DNA of 64,000 nt from Deinococcus radiotolerans (GCF_014647435.1 NZ_BMPE01000005.1:1-64000), one strand, 5' to 3'. Shown: positions 41,401-53,184, counted from the stretch's first letter. A program made the numbers and translations. The notes: generated from the letters alone by a model not told the origin.

Positions 41401-43776
41401 ATGAATTTCGCTGAACTGCTGCACTCCTTCTTCGATGAGTCAGGCGCCGCGCGTCTTGCCCAGGCGGCCGACGTGGACCCCGCCGAGGTCCGCCGCATCC
41501 TGGACGCCGGTCTGCCCCTGCAACTGAACGCCCTGACCGGGCAGGCGGACACGCCCGCCGCCGCGCACCTCGCAGAGGCGGTTGCCAGCCTGCCTCACTT
41601 CGAGACTGTCGGGGCCGTCCTGAACGAACCGGACGGCGCGTCGAACCTGCGTCAGGCCGGTGAACTGCTGGGCCCCGCCCTGCTGGGCGACGGGACGGGC
41701 CAGCTGGCGCGTCAGGCGGCGGGCCTGGCGGGCACCAGCGAGGACCGCGCCGGGCGGGTCCTGACGTTGACGCTGCCGCTGCTGCTCAGCCTGCTGGGCC
41801 GCGCCGGGCTGACCGCCGGGAACGTCAGCACTCTGCTCAGGGACCTGAGCGGCCCGCTTGACCCGCCGGCCACGCCACCGGTGGTCGTCCCTGGCCTGGA
41901 CGCCCCGTCCGCCGAGACGGGCGGACCCGGGGACGCGCTGGCGGCGGGCGCGACCACCGCGGGCCTGGCGACCCTGACCGGTCCGGCGCTGCTGGACTGG
42001 CTGCGCGCGCAGCTGGCCGGGCCGGTCGGGGAGCGGCTGGGCGTGGCCGCCGGGCTGGGCGCCTCGGGGGCCGGGCGGGCCACGCAGGCGGCGCTGCCGG
42101 TCCTGCTGGCCGCGCTGGTGCGCCGCGCGGGCACGGACGCGGGCGCGCAGGAGCTGCTGGACCGCGGCGCCGCCACGCGGGACCTGGTCGATCCGGACGG
42201 CGCGCCAGTCACCCGGCTGCTAAGCGACCCGGCGGAAACCGCGCGGATAGAGGGGCAGGGGCGGGCCCTGCTGGGCAGCGTGTTCCCGAACCTGGACCCG
42301 GTCACGGGCCGCCTGGGGTCCGCGCTGGGCAGCAGTGGCGCCAGCGCGGGGCGCCTGCTGGCGCTGCTGGGGCCGTTCCTGCTGGCGCTGCTGGGCGCCC
42401 GGGCGCGCGCTGGTGGGCTGGGCGCCGCGGACTTCCGGACCCTGCTGGGCGGTCTGGGCGGGAACCTGGGGGGGCTGCTGCCGGCGGGCCTGGGCGGCCT
42501 GAGAACCCTGCTGGACGAGACGCCGGACGTTGTTCCGGCCGTCACGCCTGCCGCCGCGGCCCCGGTCACGCCCGTCGTGACCCCCGCGGCCCCGCCACCG
42601 GTCACGCCGCCGGTCACCCCGGTGCGGCGCGGCGGGTTCCCCTGGTGGATCATTCCGCTGCTGCTCCTGCTGGGACTGGGCGGCTGCTGGCTGGTCAACC
42701 AGAACCGCGCGGCACCCCCGGCGGCCAGCAGCGCGCAGGCGGCCAGCATCGTCGTGACGAACCCCACGTCCGGCGCGGACCTGCCCGCCGAGCCGTTCAC
42801 CATGAGCGGCACCGGCCCCGCGAGCACCGCCCTGACCATCGCGGATCAGGGCCAGGAGGTCGCGCAGGCCACGGTCGGCGCGGACGGCAACTGGACGGCG
42901 GACCTGCCCGCCCCCACCCCCGGCGAGCACACGTACACCGTGGACGGCGGCGGCGGACGCAGCGAACTGAAGGTGAACGTCGCAGATGCGAGCGCGTCAA
43001 CCGGCGCTAACGGCGACACCAGCACCAGTGGCGACACCAACGCGGCGTCCGGTAGCACTGACGCGGGCACCGCGCCCACCGACAGCACCGGCAGCGCAGC
43101 ATCGGGCGCCGCGACCGGCAACTCGGCCAGCAGCTCAACGGGCAGCGCGGCCAGTGGTGACGCGGGGAGCGGCGCGGCCGACCCGGCCAGTCCTGACGCC
43201 AGTGACGCGAGCACAGCCGCGGCGGCCGGCGCGTTCACGATCAGCGAACCCGCCGCGGACGCCACGCTGCCCGCCGGGACGTTCACCCTGCGCGGGAACG
43301 GCACGGCCAGGCAGCAGGTGGAACTGTTCGAGGACGACACCAGCCTTGGGAAGATCACGGTCGGACCGGACGGCACCTGGAGCTTTGATGTGCCCAGCCC
43401 CGCCGCTGGGCCGCACACGTACCGCGTGAAGGCGGAAGACGGCACCGAACTCGCCTCGGTGGGCGCGACGGTCGGCGAGCCCGCCGCGGACGCCAGCGCG
43501 GCCAGCTGCACCGAGACCTACACCCTGAGCATGACGAATGGGCAGACCGTGAATGAACCCTTCCGCTTCGGCGGCGTGGGCCAGGGGCAGGGGTACAGCG
43601 TGACCGTCAAGCGCGGCGCGCGGACCATTGGCACGAAGGACATCCCGCTGGACGCCACGTGCGGCTGGAGTTACCAGAGCCGCCCCGGCCCCGGCAAGAT
43701 CACGTACGAGGTGCGTCCGCTGGGCGACGCGGCCGCCGCGCCCCTGAGCACCGTGAACCTGACCGTCGCGCAGTAA
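41401..43776 (+). CDS. DUF937 membrane protein with two exported Ig-like domains
   Basis: 791 residues in a unique layout. Residues 1-380: DUF937 regions ([20 protein letters not shown]; a second DUF937-like half with [15 protein letters not shown]), Gly/Leu/Ala rich. A Pro/Val/Thr hinge ([12 protein letters not shown]) leads to a membrane helix at 415-431 ([17 protein letters not shown]). Outside follow an Ig-like domain (about 448-530), a Ser/Thr/Gly/Ala/Asp linker of about 75 residues, a second Ig-like domain (about 611-690) and a C-terminal domain with two cysteines. It may link a cytoplasmic DUF937 assembly to the cell wall. GGGAGG precedes the ATG. Confidence 0.82.
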   Translation: MNFAELLHSFFDESGAARLAQAADVDPAEVRRILDAGLPLQLNALTGQADTPAAAHLAEAVASLPHFETVGAVLNEPDGASNLRQAGELLGPALLGDGTGQLARQAAGLAGTSEDRAGRVLTLTLPLLLSLLGRAGLTAGNVSTLLRDLSGPLDPPATPPVVVPGLDAPSAETGGPGDALAAGATTAGLATLTGPALLDWLRAQLAGPVGERLGVAAGLGASGAGRATQAALPVLLAALVRRAGTDAGAQELLDRGAATRDLVDPDGAPVTRLLSDPAETARIEGQGRALLGSVFPNLDPVTGRLGSALGSSGASAGRLLALLGPFLLALLGARARAGGLGAADFRTLLGGLGGNLGGLLPAGLGGLRTLLDETPDVVPAVTPAAAAPVTPVVTPAAPPPVTPPVTPVRRGGFPWWIIPLLLLLGLGGCWLVNQNRAAPPAASSAQAASIVVTNPTSGADLPAEPFTMSGTGPASTALTIADQGQEVAQATVGADGNWTADLPAPTPGEHTYTVDGGGGRSELKVNVADASASTGANGDTSTSGDTNAASGSTDAGTAPTDSTGSAASGAATGNSASSSTGSAASGDAGSGAADPASPDASDASTAAAAGAFTISEPAADATLPAGTFTLRGNGTARQQVELFEDDTSLGKITVGPDGTWSFDVPSPAAGPHTYRVKAEDGTELASVGATVGEPAADASAASCTETYTLSMTNGQTVNEPFRFGGVGQGQGYSVTVKRGARTIGTKDIPLDATCGWSYQSRPGPGKITYEVRPLGDAAAAPLSTVNLTVAQ

Positions 43777-43806
43777 ACCTCACGCGCCGCGAGGTGGCGG
43801 CACCGT

Positions 43807-43837
43807 GGCCCGCACCTCCACCCGGAGGTTGCGGGCC
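43807..43837 (+). terminator. Terminator after the DUF937 protein gene
   Basis: Long stem, GGCCCGCACCTCC paired with GGAGGTTGCGGGCC, around a 4-nt loop, 30 nt after the stop codon; GC-rich without a clear T-run. Confidence 0.5.
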
Positions 43838-43866
43838 TCCTCGTGCCTGACGACGAGCAGAGACGA

Positions 43867-43892
43867 AAAAACACCCCCGCGCGGGGCGGGGG
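43867..43892 (-). terminator. Rho-independent terminator of rpmF
   Basis: On the minus strand CCCCCGC and GCGGGGG form a stem around CCCGC, followed by TGTTTTTT. It lies 21 nt after the rpmF stop. Confidence 0.8.
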
Positions 43893-43913
43893 CGAAGGTC
43901 GTGCGTGCGGGGC

Positions 43914-44096
<183 letters not shown>

Positions 44097-44331
44097 GTCT
44101 GTTCTCCTGGGCCACACGGCGTTTCCCGCCGGGGCGCGATTCTCGCCGGGGGGACCCAGCCGAGACAACAGGGGGGAGTATACCACAGCCTCGCCGATCT
44201 GGGACAGTGAGCCGCGCCTCGCTGTTCATGAAGCTGAGTGCCCCGCTCCGGGCCGGGCGCGACCCCGCCCGCCGGGGTCCATCTGGGGTGCGTGAAGCCG
44301 CGCCGCCGGAGGGCGTTTTACAGTAGGAGGC

Positions 44332-44994
44332 GTGCATGAACTCGAGTGGGCGCCCATCACGCTGGAGACCGGCCTGCGCGTTCTCGACCTGATCGGCGTG
44401 CTGGCCTTCGCGATGTCCGGCGCGCTGCTGGGCGTGCGCAAGCGCTTCGACCTGTTCGGCGTGCTCGTGCTGGGCTGCGTGACCGCCGTGGGCGGCGGCG
44501 CGATCCGCGACACGCTGACCGGGCAGACCCCGCCGCTGTTCCTGCGGGACGAGACGTACCTGTACGCCGCGCTGCTGGGCTCCGGGCTGGCGTTCGCGTT
44601 CGGCACGCGCCTGGCCCGCTTCGAGCGGACCCTGAGCGTGTTCGACACGGTCGGCCTGGGCCTGTTCGCCGCGTCCGGCGCGCTGGGAGCGATCAACTTC
44701 GGGCTGGGGCCGCTGGGCGTGGTGTTCGCCGGGATGCTGTCCGGCGTGGGCGGCGGCGTGATCCGCGACCTGATCGCCAACGAGGTCCCGGAGATCATGT
44801 ACCGCAGCGAGCAGCTGTACGCCACCGCCGCCGCCGCCGGAGCGCTGACCGTGTGGCTGCTGTACCCGCACGTCACGCCGTTCCAGGCGCAGTTCAGCGG
44901 CGCGGTGGTCGTGTGGGGACTGCGCTGGATCTCCCGGCGCGGCTGGGTGCGCCTCCCGGTGCGCCGCCTCCCCGAGGACACCCCGCAGGGCTGA
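44332..44994 (+). CDS. TRIC-type (UPF0126) membrane protein
   Basis: 220-residue inner membrane protein with about seven helices in two related halves: LGCVTAVGGGAIRDTLTG in the first half and GMLSGVGGGVIRDLIAN in the second, the glycine-rich signature of trimeric intracellular cation channel proteins. Probably a monovalent cation channel. The start is GTG at 44332, 7 nt after TACAGT; AGGAGG lies between, so both leaderless and Shine-Dalgarno readings fit. Confidence 0.87.
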   Translation: MHELEWAPITLETGLRVLDLIGVLAFAMSGALLGVRKRFDLFGVLVLGCVTAVGGGAIRDTLTGQTPPLFLRDETYLYAALLGSGLAFAFGTRLARFERTLSVFDTVGLGLFAASGALGAINFGLGPLGVVFAGMLSGVGGGVIRDLIANEVPEIMYRSEQLYATAAAAGALTVWLLYPHVTPFQAQFSGAVVVWGLRWISRRGWVRLPVRRLPEDTPQG

Positions 44995-45079
44995 GCGCCG
45001 ACGTGAGGGCCGACGCCTGCCCGGGAACGGTCAGCGATCCCACGCCTGCGCGCCCGGCGCCGCTGGTACAACGGCATGC

Positions 45080-46420
45080 ATGATCCATGACGCCCGCGTG
45101 CAGGTCCTGCGGTCCGGCACGCCCCGCCGGGAGGGATTCGTGCTGCTGTGGGTGCAGGCCAGCGTCCGCACCCGCGACAACCACGCCCTGGAATACGGGG
45201 TGCGCGAGGCCAACCGCCTGAACCTGCCACTGGTGGCCGTGTTCGGCCTGACCCCTGGTTACCCCGAGGCGAACGCCCGCCACTACGCCTACCTGCTGGA
45301 GGGCCTGCGGGACCTGCGCGCCAACCTCGCCGCGCGGGACGTGCCGCTGCGCGTGGCCCTGGGCAGCCCGCCCGAGGTGGCTCTGGATGCGGCAGGGGAG
45401 GGCGCGGCGTTCGTCGTGACCGACGTGGGCTACACCCGCCTTCAGCGTGAGTGGCGCGACTGGCTGGCCGACCGGCTCGACGTTCCGCTGGTGCAGGTGG
45501 AATCCGAGGCGGTCATTCCCGTGGGGGTAGTCAGCGGCAAGCAGGAGTACGCGGCGCGCACCATCCGCCCCAAGATCCACCGGTTGTGGCACGACTACCT
45601 CGTCCCCCTGGACACCCACGACCTGAAACGCCGCGCGCGCGACTGGGACGGCGGCGAGGACGTCACCGACCCCGCCCGCCTCCTGAAGACCCTTCCCATC
45701 GACCACGGCGTCCCCCCCGGCGACGAGGAAGGCGGCGAGAATGCCGCGCACGACCTGCTGGAAGACTTCATCACCCGCAAACTCGACGGGTACGCCGAGA
45801 GGCGCAACGACCCCACCGTGGACGGCAGCAGCCGCCTCAGCGCGCACCTGCACTACGGGCACCTCTCCCCGCTGACCGCCGCGCTCGCCGCGCGCGAACA
45901 CCCTGGCCCCGACACCGACGCCTTCCTGGAAGAACTCATCGTGCGGCGCGAACTCAGCTTCAACTACACCACCTACAACCCCCACTACGACCGCTACGCG
46001 GGCCTCCCTGCCTGGGCCCGCGCCACGCTGGACGAACACGCCGGAGACCGCCGCGACCACACCTACACCCGCGACCAGCTGGACGCCGCGCAGACGCACG
46101 ACCCGTACTGGAACGCCGCGCAGCGCCAGATGACCCGCACCGGCCGCATGCACAACTACATGCGCATGTACTGGGGCAAGAAAGTCCTCGAATGGACCCC
46201 CACCCCCCAGCAGGCCTTCGACACGCTGCTGTGGCTGAATAACCGCCACGAACAGGACGGCCGCGACCCGAACTCATGGGTGGGCGTCGGCTGGGTGTTC
46301 GGCCTGCACGACCGTCCCTGGACCCGCCGCCCCATCTTCGGCACGGTGCGCTACATGAACGCCGGCGGGCTGAAACGCAAATTCGACATCGAAAAATACG
46401 CCCGGCAGTGGACGGAATAG
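45080..46420 (+). CDS. DNA photolyase, class II type
   Basis: 446-residue FAD enzyme that repairs pyrimidine dimers with blue light. The N-terminal antenna domain contains FVLLWVQASVRTRDNHALEY. The catalytic part has LRMYWGKK-type blocks: RMHNYMRMYWGKKVLEWT, WLNNRHEQDGRDPNSWVGVG and RPWTRRPIFGTVRYMN, which are class II signatures (not class I). D. radiodurans is reported to lack photoreactivation, so this is a useful difference. Near-consensus TACAAC lies 7 nt before the ATG. Confidence 0.9.
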   Translation: MIHDARVQVLRSGTPRREGFVLLWVQASVRTRDNHALEYGVREANRLNLPLVAVFGLTPGYPEANARHYAYLLEGLRDLRANLAARDVPLRVALGSPPEVALDAAGEGAAFVVTDVGYTRLQREWRDWLADRLDVPLVQVESEAVIPVGVVSGKQEYAARTIRPKIHRLWHDYLVPLDTHDLKRRARDWDGGEDVTDPARLLKTLPIDHGVPPGDEEGGENAAHDLLEDFITRKLDGYAERRNDPTVDGSSRLSAHLHYGHLSPLTAALAAREHPGPDTDAFLEELIVRRELSFNYTTYNPHYDRYAGLPAWARATLDEHAGDRRDHTYTRDQLDAAQTHDPYWNAAQRQMTRTGRMHNYMRMYWGKKVLEWTPTPQQAFDTLLWLNNRHEQDGRDPNSWVGVGWVFGLHDRPWTRRPIFGTVRYMNAGGLKRKFDIEKYARQWTE

Positions 46421-46456
46421 GAGAGCCCGGCGCCCCGCACCCGCTAGAGTCCGCTC

Positions 46457-47473
46457 ATGACCGATGCTGTCCCTCTTACCGCGCTGCACGTGACGAGTGG
46501 CGGCACGCGCGTGTACACGTTGCCGGTGCGGGCCTTTCCGAATTTCCGCGCGAACGTGTACCTAGTCGTGCGCGGAGACCCGCACGCCCCGGCGTATGCG
46601 GCGCTGGTGGATACCGGTGGGGCTGGCCCGGACAGCCTGGGTGACCTGCGGGCGGGCCTTGCGTCGGTGCGGGATGGGTACGGCGAGGCAGTGGGCCTGG
46701 ACACCCTGGGTCGGATCGTGATCACGCATCCACACCCGGATCATCTGGGCGGCCTGAGCGCCCTGCGGGAGCACACGGAGGCACCCGTGGCGGCCTTCCA
46801 CTCGGCGGTGCCGTTCATTGAGCAGCCCGGCGCGATTCGCGCGGCGTGGCTGATGCAACCCGATGCGCAGGCCGTCTGGCTAGGGCTGCCGCCCGGCAGC
46901 GAACTGGACGGCCGTATCCGCCGCCGGGGCTCGAACCTCAGCGTGCCCCGTGCCCTCCCGGTCGCCACGCCCCTGCGCGACGGGGACGTGCTGGACGACC
47001 TGCTACACGTCATCCACACGCCGGGTCATGAGGGGAACTAGATCTGCTTGCGCGTGGACGACGTGCTCCTCAGTGCCGATCACCTGCTGCCGCTGAACTC
47101 GCCGCCGCTGATGCCCGCGCGGTTCCTGCCCGGCAGCGGCGTGGCGGCATTCCTGCACTCGCTGGATCGCGTGGAGGCGCTGGACGGCGTGAACCTCGCG
47201 CTGGGCGGGCACGACGGCCCTATGCGCGACCCCCGCGCCCGCATCCGCGCGCTGCGGAGTCGCACGCACGAGAAACTGGACGGTCTGCTCGCTGCCTGCA
47301 CGCACCCCATGACCATCCAAGACCTGCTGCTGGCGCTGCACCCGCGCCTGCGGTCCATTCAGGCGGTGCTGCTGCTCGACCAGACCGCCGCCCTGGCCGA
47401 GTACCTGGCGGGAACGGGCGCGCTGCGCGAGAGCACGCGCGAGGACGGCGCGGCGCTGCTCACCCGCGCGTGA
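46457..47473 (+). pseudogene. Metallo-beta-lactamase fold hydrolase, interrupted by one TAG codon
   Basis: Single frame of 339 codons with one stop, TAG at 47039-47041. The first part has ITHPHPDHLGGLSALREHTE, the metal-binding H-x-H-x-D-H motif, and ends HTPGHEGN; the reading frame resumes at once with ICLRVDDVLLSADHLLP, the expected continuation. CAG to TAG would be the simplest cause: relatives have Q before the V/I-C-L. The tail (HEKLDGLLAACTH, DLLLALHP) is normal. TAGAGT lies 6 nt before the ATG. The next gene overlaps its end by GTGA, so the operon structure remains. It could be a sequencing error. Confidence 0.85.
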
Positions 47474-48335
47474 CGCCGCCCCCTAACCTGCTGCTGGACT
47501 GGGGCCTGCGCGACCCTCAGCCGCTGGGAGGCCGCCTGAACCGGCACTGGCAGGTCCGCGCTGGACCGGAGGTCGCCGCGCTGCGCCGCTGGCACGACTC
47601 ACACACGGTTCCGTATGAATTGGACCTGCTGACCCGCCTGACCGGCGGCGGACTGGACCTGCCCTGGCGGCTGCGCGGCCCCATGGAGCGGGAGGGGGCG
47701 GTGTGGACGCTGCACGCCTGGGTGCCCGGTGACCCCGCCCCCCGTGAGGACGCCCGCGCGCGGGGCCGCTGGCTGGCGGACCTGCACGGACGCTGGGCGG
47801 ATGTGCCCCTCCCTGAATCCCGCCCCGGCTTCCCGGACGAGTGGGCGTTCCTGCGCGACCCTGCCACTGACGCCCTGCTGGACACGCACGAGTCTACGCA
47901 GCCCGTTTGGGTGGGCCTGCTGCGCGCCCACCTGCACGCCGCCCGCGCGGTCACTGCGCGCGTGCACGCGCGGCCCCGGCAGCTGATTCACGGGGATTTC
48001 ACGCCCTGGAACCTGCGCGTGCAGGGGACCAGGTGGACGGGGCTGCTCGACCTGGAATTCACCCGGCCTGCCGATCCGCTGGCGGACTTCGCGCTGGCGT
48101 GGCGCGGTGCACATGACGACGTCATCCACGGGTACGCCGAGGTGCGCCCCCTGAGCGATGAGGACCGGGCCCTGATCCCAGCGCTGTGGTGGGCGCACCT
48201 GCTGACCGGCGCACTGCACGACCTGCGCGCCGGGACGTGGGATGACGGCTGGACGGCGCGAATGCTCGCGCGGCGCTCCCCGCTGATGGGGGCGCTCGGG
48301 GCGGCGCTGCCGGGCGTGCGGTACTCTGGAGCGTT

Positions 48336-48339
<4 letters not shown>
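47470..48339 (+). CDS. APH family phosphotransferase
   Basis: 289-residue kinase-like protein of the aminoglycoside phosphotransferase/choline kinase family. [16 protein letters not shown] is the catalytic Asp loop (HGD-x3-N) and [20 protein letters not shown] is the metal-binding DFG-like loop. The N-terminal nucleotide lobe is shorter than usual, so the ATP site is weakly defined. Substrate unknown; resistance activity should not be assumed. GTG start overlapping the MBL gene; the stop overlaps the TrmH gene. Confidence 0.8.
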
Positions 48340-49001
<662 letters not shown>

Positions 49002-49097
49002 GTGATGCCCCTACCCCCGCCCGGGTGTCCCCCGGCGCGTGCCCACCTTGCGTGCAAAACGTTCACGGCTCGTCAGGAACCGCCCCGGCCGCACCCG

Positions 49098-49146
49098 TTA
49101 GACTGACCACTCACACCGAGCCTCTTGAGCCGCCCCCGAGGCGGCT
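49098..49146 (+). promoter_or_regulatory. Promoter and leader hairpin of the TerC gene
   Basis: TAGACT (49098-49103) is a -10 candidate. The resulting leader of about 60 nt contains a strong 7-bp hairpin AGCCGCC/GGCGGCT around CCCGA just before the ribosome binding site. TerC genes often carry manganese (yybP-ykoY) riboswitches, but its core is not visible and the leader is too short. Confidence 0.4.
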
Positions 49147-49167
49147 GTGGGGCCAGAGGACACAGCA

Positions 49168-49959
<792 letters not shown>

Positions 49960-49974
49960 CCCCAGCGCCACGAA

Positions 49975-50011
49975 CGCGGGCCGCTTCCCTGACCGGGGAA
50001 CGCGGCCCGCG
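49975..50011 (+). terminator. Terminator after the TerC gene
   Basis: A stem of about 15 bp (CGCGGGCCGCTTCCC with GGGAACGCGGCCCGCG, one bulge), 15 nt after the stop; short pyrimidine run after it. Confidence 0.65.
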
Positions 50012-50171
50012 CTCTGCTGATGAGGGTGCACCCGGTTCAAAACAGGCCCGGTCCTCCGCCGCGAGACGCCGCGCTGCACGTGCTGCCCGGCGTGCCCCGG
50101 GCAAGCGGTGGGCGCGCACCTGCCCATATGCCCTGACCTGCCGCAGTTCGTGTCCGGCGTACACTGACTGC

Positions 50172-51404
50172 ATGAGCGACCTTCTGGACACCATCCGCGA
50201 CCTCGCCAAGCCGACCGACAGCAAGATCCTGATGGTCGTCCTCGACGGCGTGGGCGGCCTGCCCCTCGAAACCAACGGCGACACTGAACTCGCCGCCGCG
50301 AAGACCCCCAACCTCGACGCGCTCGCCGCGCAGAGCCAGCTCGGGCAGGTCGAACTCGTCGGCGCGGGCATCACCCCCGGCAGCGGCCCCGGCCACCTCA
50401 GCCTCTTCGGGTACGACCCCCTAAAGTACGTCGTCGGACGCGGCGCCCTCTCGGCCGTCGGCATCGGCGTGAAGCTCGGCGCGGGCGACGTCGCCGTGCG
50501 CGGCAACTTCGCCACCCTCGGCGCCGACCGCATCGTGCAGGACCGCCGCGCAGGCCGCCCCAGCGACGAGAAGAACGCCGAGATCGTCACCAAGCTCAAG
50601 GCCGCCATCCCCGACATAGACGGCACCCCCGTCGAGATCTACACCGAAAGCGAACACCGCTTCGTGGTCGTCTTCCGCGCGGGCGGCGGCAGCCCCCTCG
50701 GCGCGAACCTCAGCGACGTGGACCCCCAGGCGACCGGCGTGCAACCCATGACCGCCCAGGCCCACGACGCCGCCAGCCAGAAAACCGCCGACCTCGTCAA
50801 CGCCTTCGTGCAGCGCGCCGAAGCTGCCCTCAAGGACGAAACGCAGGTCAACGGCGTCCTCTTCCGCGGCTACAGCGACGTCCCCCACTTCCCCAGCTTC
50901 GACGCCGCCTACCAGCTCAAGGCCGCGTGCATCGCCAGCTACCCCATGTACAAGGGCCTCGCCAGCCTCGTCGGCATGGACGTCCTCACCGTCGAAGGGG
51001 AAGAAGACGCCCTCGACGGCAAGGTCCAGGCCCTCAAGGACAACTGGAGCAAGTACGACTTCTTCTACTTCCACGTCAAGAAAACCGACAGCACTGGCGA
51101 GGACGGCGACTTCAAAGCCAAAGTCAAGAAGATCGAACTCTTCGACGCCCTGCTCCCCCAACTCCTCGCGTTGAACCCCGACGTCATCGCCATCGTCGGC
51201 GACCACAGCACCCCCAGCAAGCTCGCCACGCACTCCTGGCATCCCGTTCCGCTGCTCATCCGCAGCAACTACGGGCGCAAGGACCTCGCCCAGCGCTACA
51301 CCGAAGACGAAGCCCAGAGGGGCAGCCTCGGCCTGCGCCGCGGCACCGACCTCATGCCACTCCTCATGGCCAACGCCCTGAAACTCAACAAGTACGGCGC
51401 GTAA
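50172..51404 (+). CDS. apgM: Archaeal-type cofactor-independent phosphoglycerate mutase
   Basis: 410-residue alkaline phosphatase-fold enzyme that converts 3- to 2-phosphoglycerate. [10 protein letters not shown] carries the first metal Asp, the nucleophile Ser lies in [26 protein letters not shown] and [20 protein letters not shown] hold the other ligands. This ApgM type is known from archaea and some bacteria including Deinococcus-Thermus. TACACT at 50160-50165 lies 6 nt before the ATG. Confidence 0.92.
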   Translation: MSDLLDTIRDLAKPTDSKILMVVLDGVGGLPLETNGDTELAAAKTPNLDALAAQSQLGQVELVGAGITPGSGPGHLSLFGYDPLKYVVGRGALSAVGIGVKLGAGDVAVRGNFATLGADRIVQDRRAGRPSDEKNAEIVTKLKAAIPDIDGTPVEIYTESEHRFVVVFRAGGGSPLGANLSDVDPQATGVQPMTAQAHDAASQKTADLVNAFVQRAEAALKDETQVNGVLFRGYSDVPHFPSFDAAYQLKAACIASYPMYKGLASLVGMDVLTVEGEEDALDGKVQALKDNWSKYDFFYFHVKKTDSTGEDGDFKAKVKKIELFDALLPQLLALNPDVIAIVGDHSTPSKLATHSWHPVPLLIRSNYGRKDLAQRYTEDEAQRGSLGLRRGTDLMPLLMANALKLNKYGA

Positions 51405-51424
51405 CCCCCACCGCACCCACCCAC

Positions 51425-51457
51425 ACGGCTCCCGCCCCCCCGGCGACGGGGCCGTTT
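51425..51457 (+). terminator. Terminator after apgM
   Basis: Imperfect stem ACGGCTCCCG with CGGGGCCGT, followed by TTT, 20 nt after the stop. Confidence 0.55.
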
Positions 51458-51549
51458 CCACAACCCCACCTCAACACCCCTTCAGCCCCGCATCAGATTC
51501 ACACGGCAGGGTGAACCCATTACGTTCCCACCCGGAACACGGAGGACCC

Positions 51550-52050
51550 ATGCATAGAGCCATCCTGATCACCGCCCTCACCCTCGCCACCACCGCCAGC
51601 GCCCAGACCCTCAGCGTCAACATCAACGCCACCGTCCAGTACCCCAGCATCATCCAGACCACCGCCAACCTCCTCAACCTCCTGTCCCAGGGCGTCAAGG
51701 TCACCCTCCTCACCCCCACCAACCAGCAGGCCGCCACCCTCGGCACCAGCGGCGGCATCGTCGTCAACCCCGCCTACCCCACCACCACCCGCCTCACCCA
51801 GGTCCAGGTCATGACGCAGGTCCCCGGCACCACCACCTACGTCAAAGAGATCTACCCCCTCGCGCAACCCATCACCACCGCCCAACCCCTCAGCGCGCAG
51901 AGCATCGTCGTCAAAGCCAAAGACGGCACCCGCCAACCCCTCATGAACGTCATGGCCCGCCAAGCCGCCTGGGCCAAAGCGCCCGGCCTCCAGAAAAAAC
52001 CCGGCGGCATGCCCCCCGGCCAGTACAAGAAAACCCAGGGCAACAAGTAA
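51550..52050 (+). CDS. Small exported protein of unknown function
   Basis: 166 residues: signal peptide (AILITALTLATTASA), then a Thr/Gln/Asn/Val-rich beta-type region (SVNINATVQYPSIIQTTANL) and a basic Gly/Pro/Lys tail. No domain recognised. GGAGG lies 6 nt before the ATG at 51550. Confidence 0.7.
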   Translation: MHRAILITALTLATTASAQTLSVNINATVQYPSIIQTTANLLNLLSQGVKVTLLTPTNQQAATLGTSGGIVVNPAYPTTTRLTQVQVMTQVPGTTTYVKEIYPLAQPITTAQPLSAQSIVVKAKDGTRQPLMNVMARQAAWAKAPGLQKKPGGMPPGQYKKTQGNK

Positions 52051-52064
52051 CCCCAGCCCCACAG

Positions 52065-52090
52065 ACCCCTCCCACGCGGAGGGGTTTCTC
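52065..52090 (+). terminator. Rho-independent terminator
   Basis: Perfect 8-bp stem ACCCCTCC/GGAGGGGT with loop CACGC, followed by TTCTCC; ends the small exported protein gene. Confidence 0.75.
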
Positions 52091-52102
52091 CTATCCTGAC
52101 CC

Positions 52103-52641
52103 ATGCTGCCCCGGACCCTCCTGATCCTCGACCTGGACGAAACCCTCTGGCACGGCACCCCCAACCCCACCGCGCACATCACCCTCCGCCCCCACCTGCG
52201 CGACTTCCTCCAGGGCACCCACGCCGCGCACGACCACGCCATCTGCACCGCCGCCAGCCCCGACTGGATGCACGCCGGCCTCCAAACCATCCACAACGAA
52301 ACCGGCCTCTACCTCACCCACACCGCCGCATTCCTCTGGCACCGCGACCGCTGCTCCTGGCACCGCGACGAACACGGCGAACACCAGCCCCACAAACACA
52401 CCCGGAAACTCCGCGCCCACTGAATACGATCCCGCTACCCCCGCGAACGCATCCTCGCCATCGACGACCGACCACAAAACTGGGCCTCCGGCTACGGCCA
52501 CCTCGTCCGCGTCACCCCCTGGACCGGCGACCCACCGACGACGAACTCCCCCGCCTCGCCCGGTACCTGCTGAGCATCGCGGACACCCCCGACCTGCGGC
52601 GGGTGGAGAAGCGGGGGTGGCGGGGGCGGGCTCTCGACTGA
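52103..52641 (+). pseudogene. HAD-type phosphatase with an in-frame stop and a frameshift
   Basis: The frame opens with LLILDLDETLWHG, the HAD motif I (D-x-D-x-T), then RPHLRDFLQGTH and AICTAASPDWMHAGLQ, as in NIF/FCP-like phosphatases. A TGA stops it at 52421-52423. The same frame goes on with RYPRERILAIDDRPQNW, containing the HAD motif IV Asp-Asp, then shifts by one base near 52530-52536; the other frame gives TDDELPRLARYLLSIAD and ends at TGA 52639-52641. Both lesions make activity unlikely. TATCCT lies 5 nt before the ATG, so the promoter is intact. Confidence 0.8.
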
Positions 52642-52661
52642 ACTTTAGGGCGACCCTTTGG

Positions 52662-53184
52662 AAGGGGTGCGCCTGGCGGCGAGCCTCCCCACCCCCCAGC
52701 CCCCTACCCCAGAGGGGCAGGGGGGCTTACGTTGGCACTGGGCAAGAGTTTTTACTCGCGCGGCGGAGGTGTGTTGGGCGGTGATGTGCCCGGCTTCGAA
52801 GCCATCCTGCGCCCCCCACGTAGGCCCGCGCGCTGCGCGCACGACGGCCGGTGGCAGTCTGCGGTGGCTGGCAGAGCAATCTGAAGCGATCCGCTGATCT
52901 ACTTTCAAAAGACAGCTGTTGCAGAAGCTGGAAAAAGTAGAACCTTCTGGTTCACGCCAAGATGTGGGGTCAACCCATCGTCGTGGCAGCCGAGCCCGTC
53001 GTGCGCGCAGCGCGCGGGGCGCATGTGGCGACACTGGAGGCATGCAACCCCATCCGTGGCCGAACCCGCCCCATACCCGCTGACCAACTCAGCGAAATAC
53101 CTGCCGAGCGCAGCGACTGCTCCCCCTGCCCCTCTGGGGTAGGGGGCTGGGGGGTGGGGAGGCCCGCCGCCAGGCGCACCCCTT
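52662..53184. repeat. 523-bp concentric foldback (inverted repeat) element
   Basis: Three inverted pairs share one centre near 52920: outer 63-bp arms (52662-52724 and 53122-53184, one mismatch at 52682), a perfect 22-bp pair (52826-52847 and 52996-53017; CCGCGCGCTGCGCGCACGACGG is over 20 nt so only its ends are quoted here: CCGCGC...CGACGG), and a central CTACTTT/AAAGTAG stem (52899-52905 and 52934-52940). A 12-bp palindrome GGCTTCGAAGCC lies at 52792-52803. No ORF is supported. It follows the decayed HAD gene and fills the gap to the MocR gene. Confidence 0.8.
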
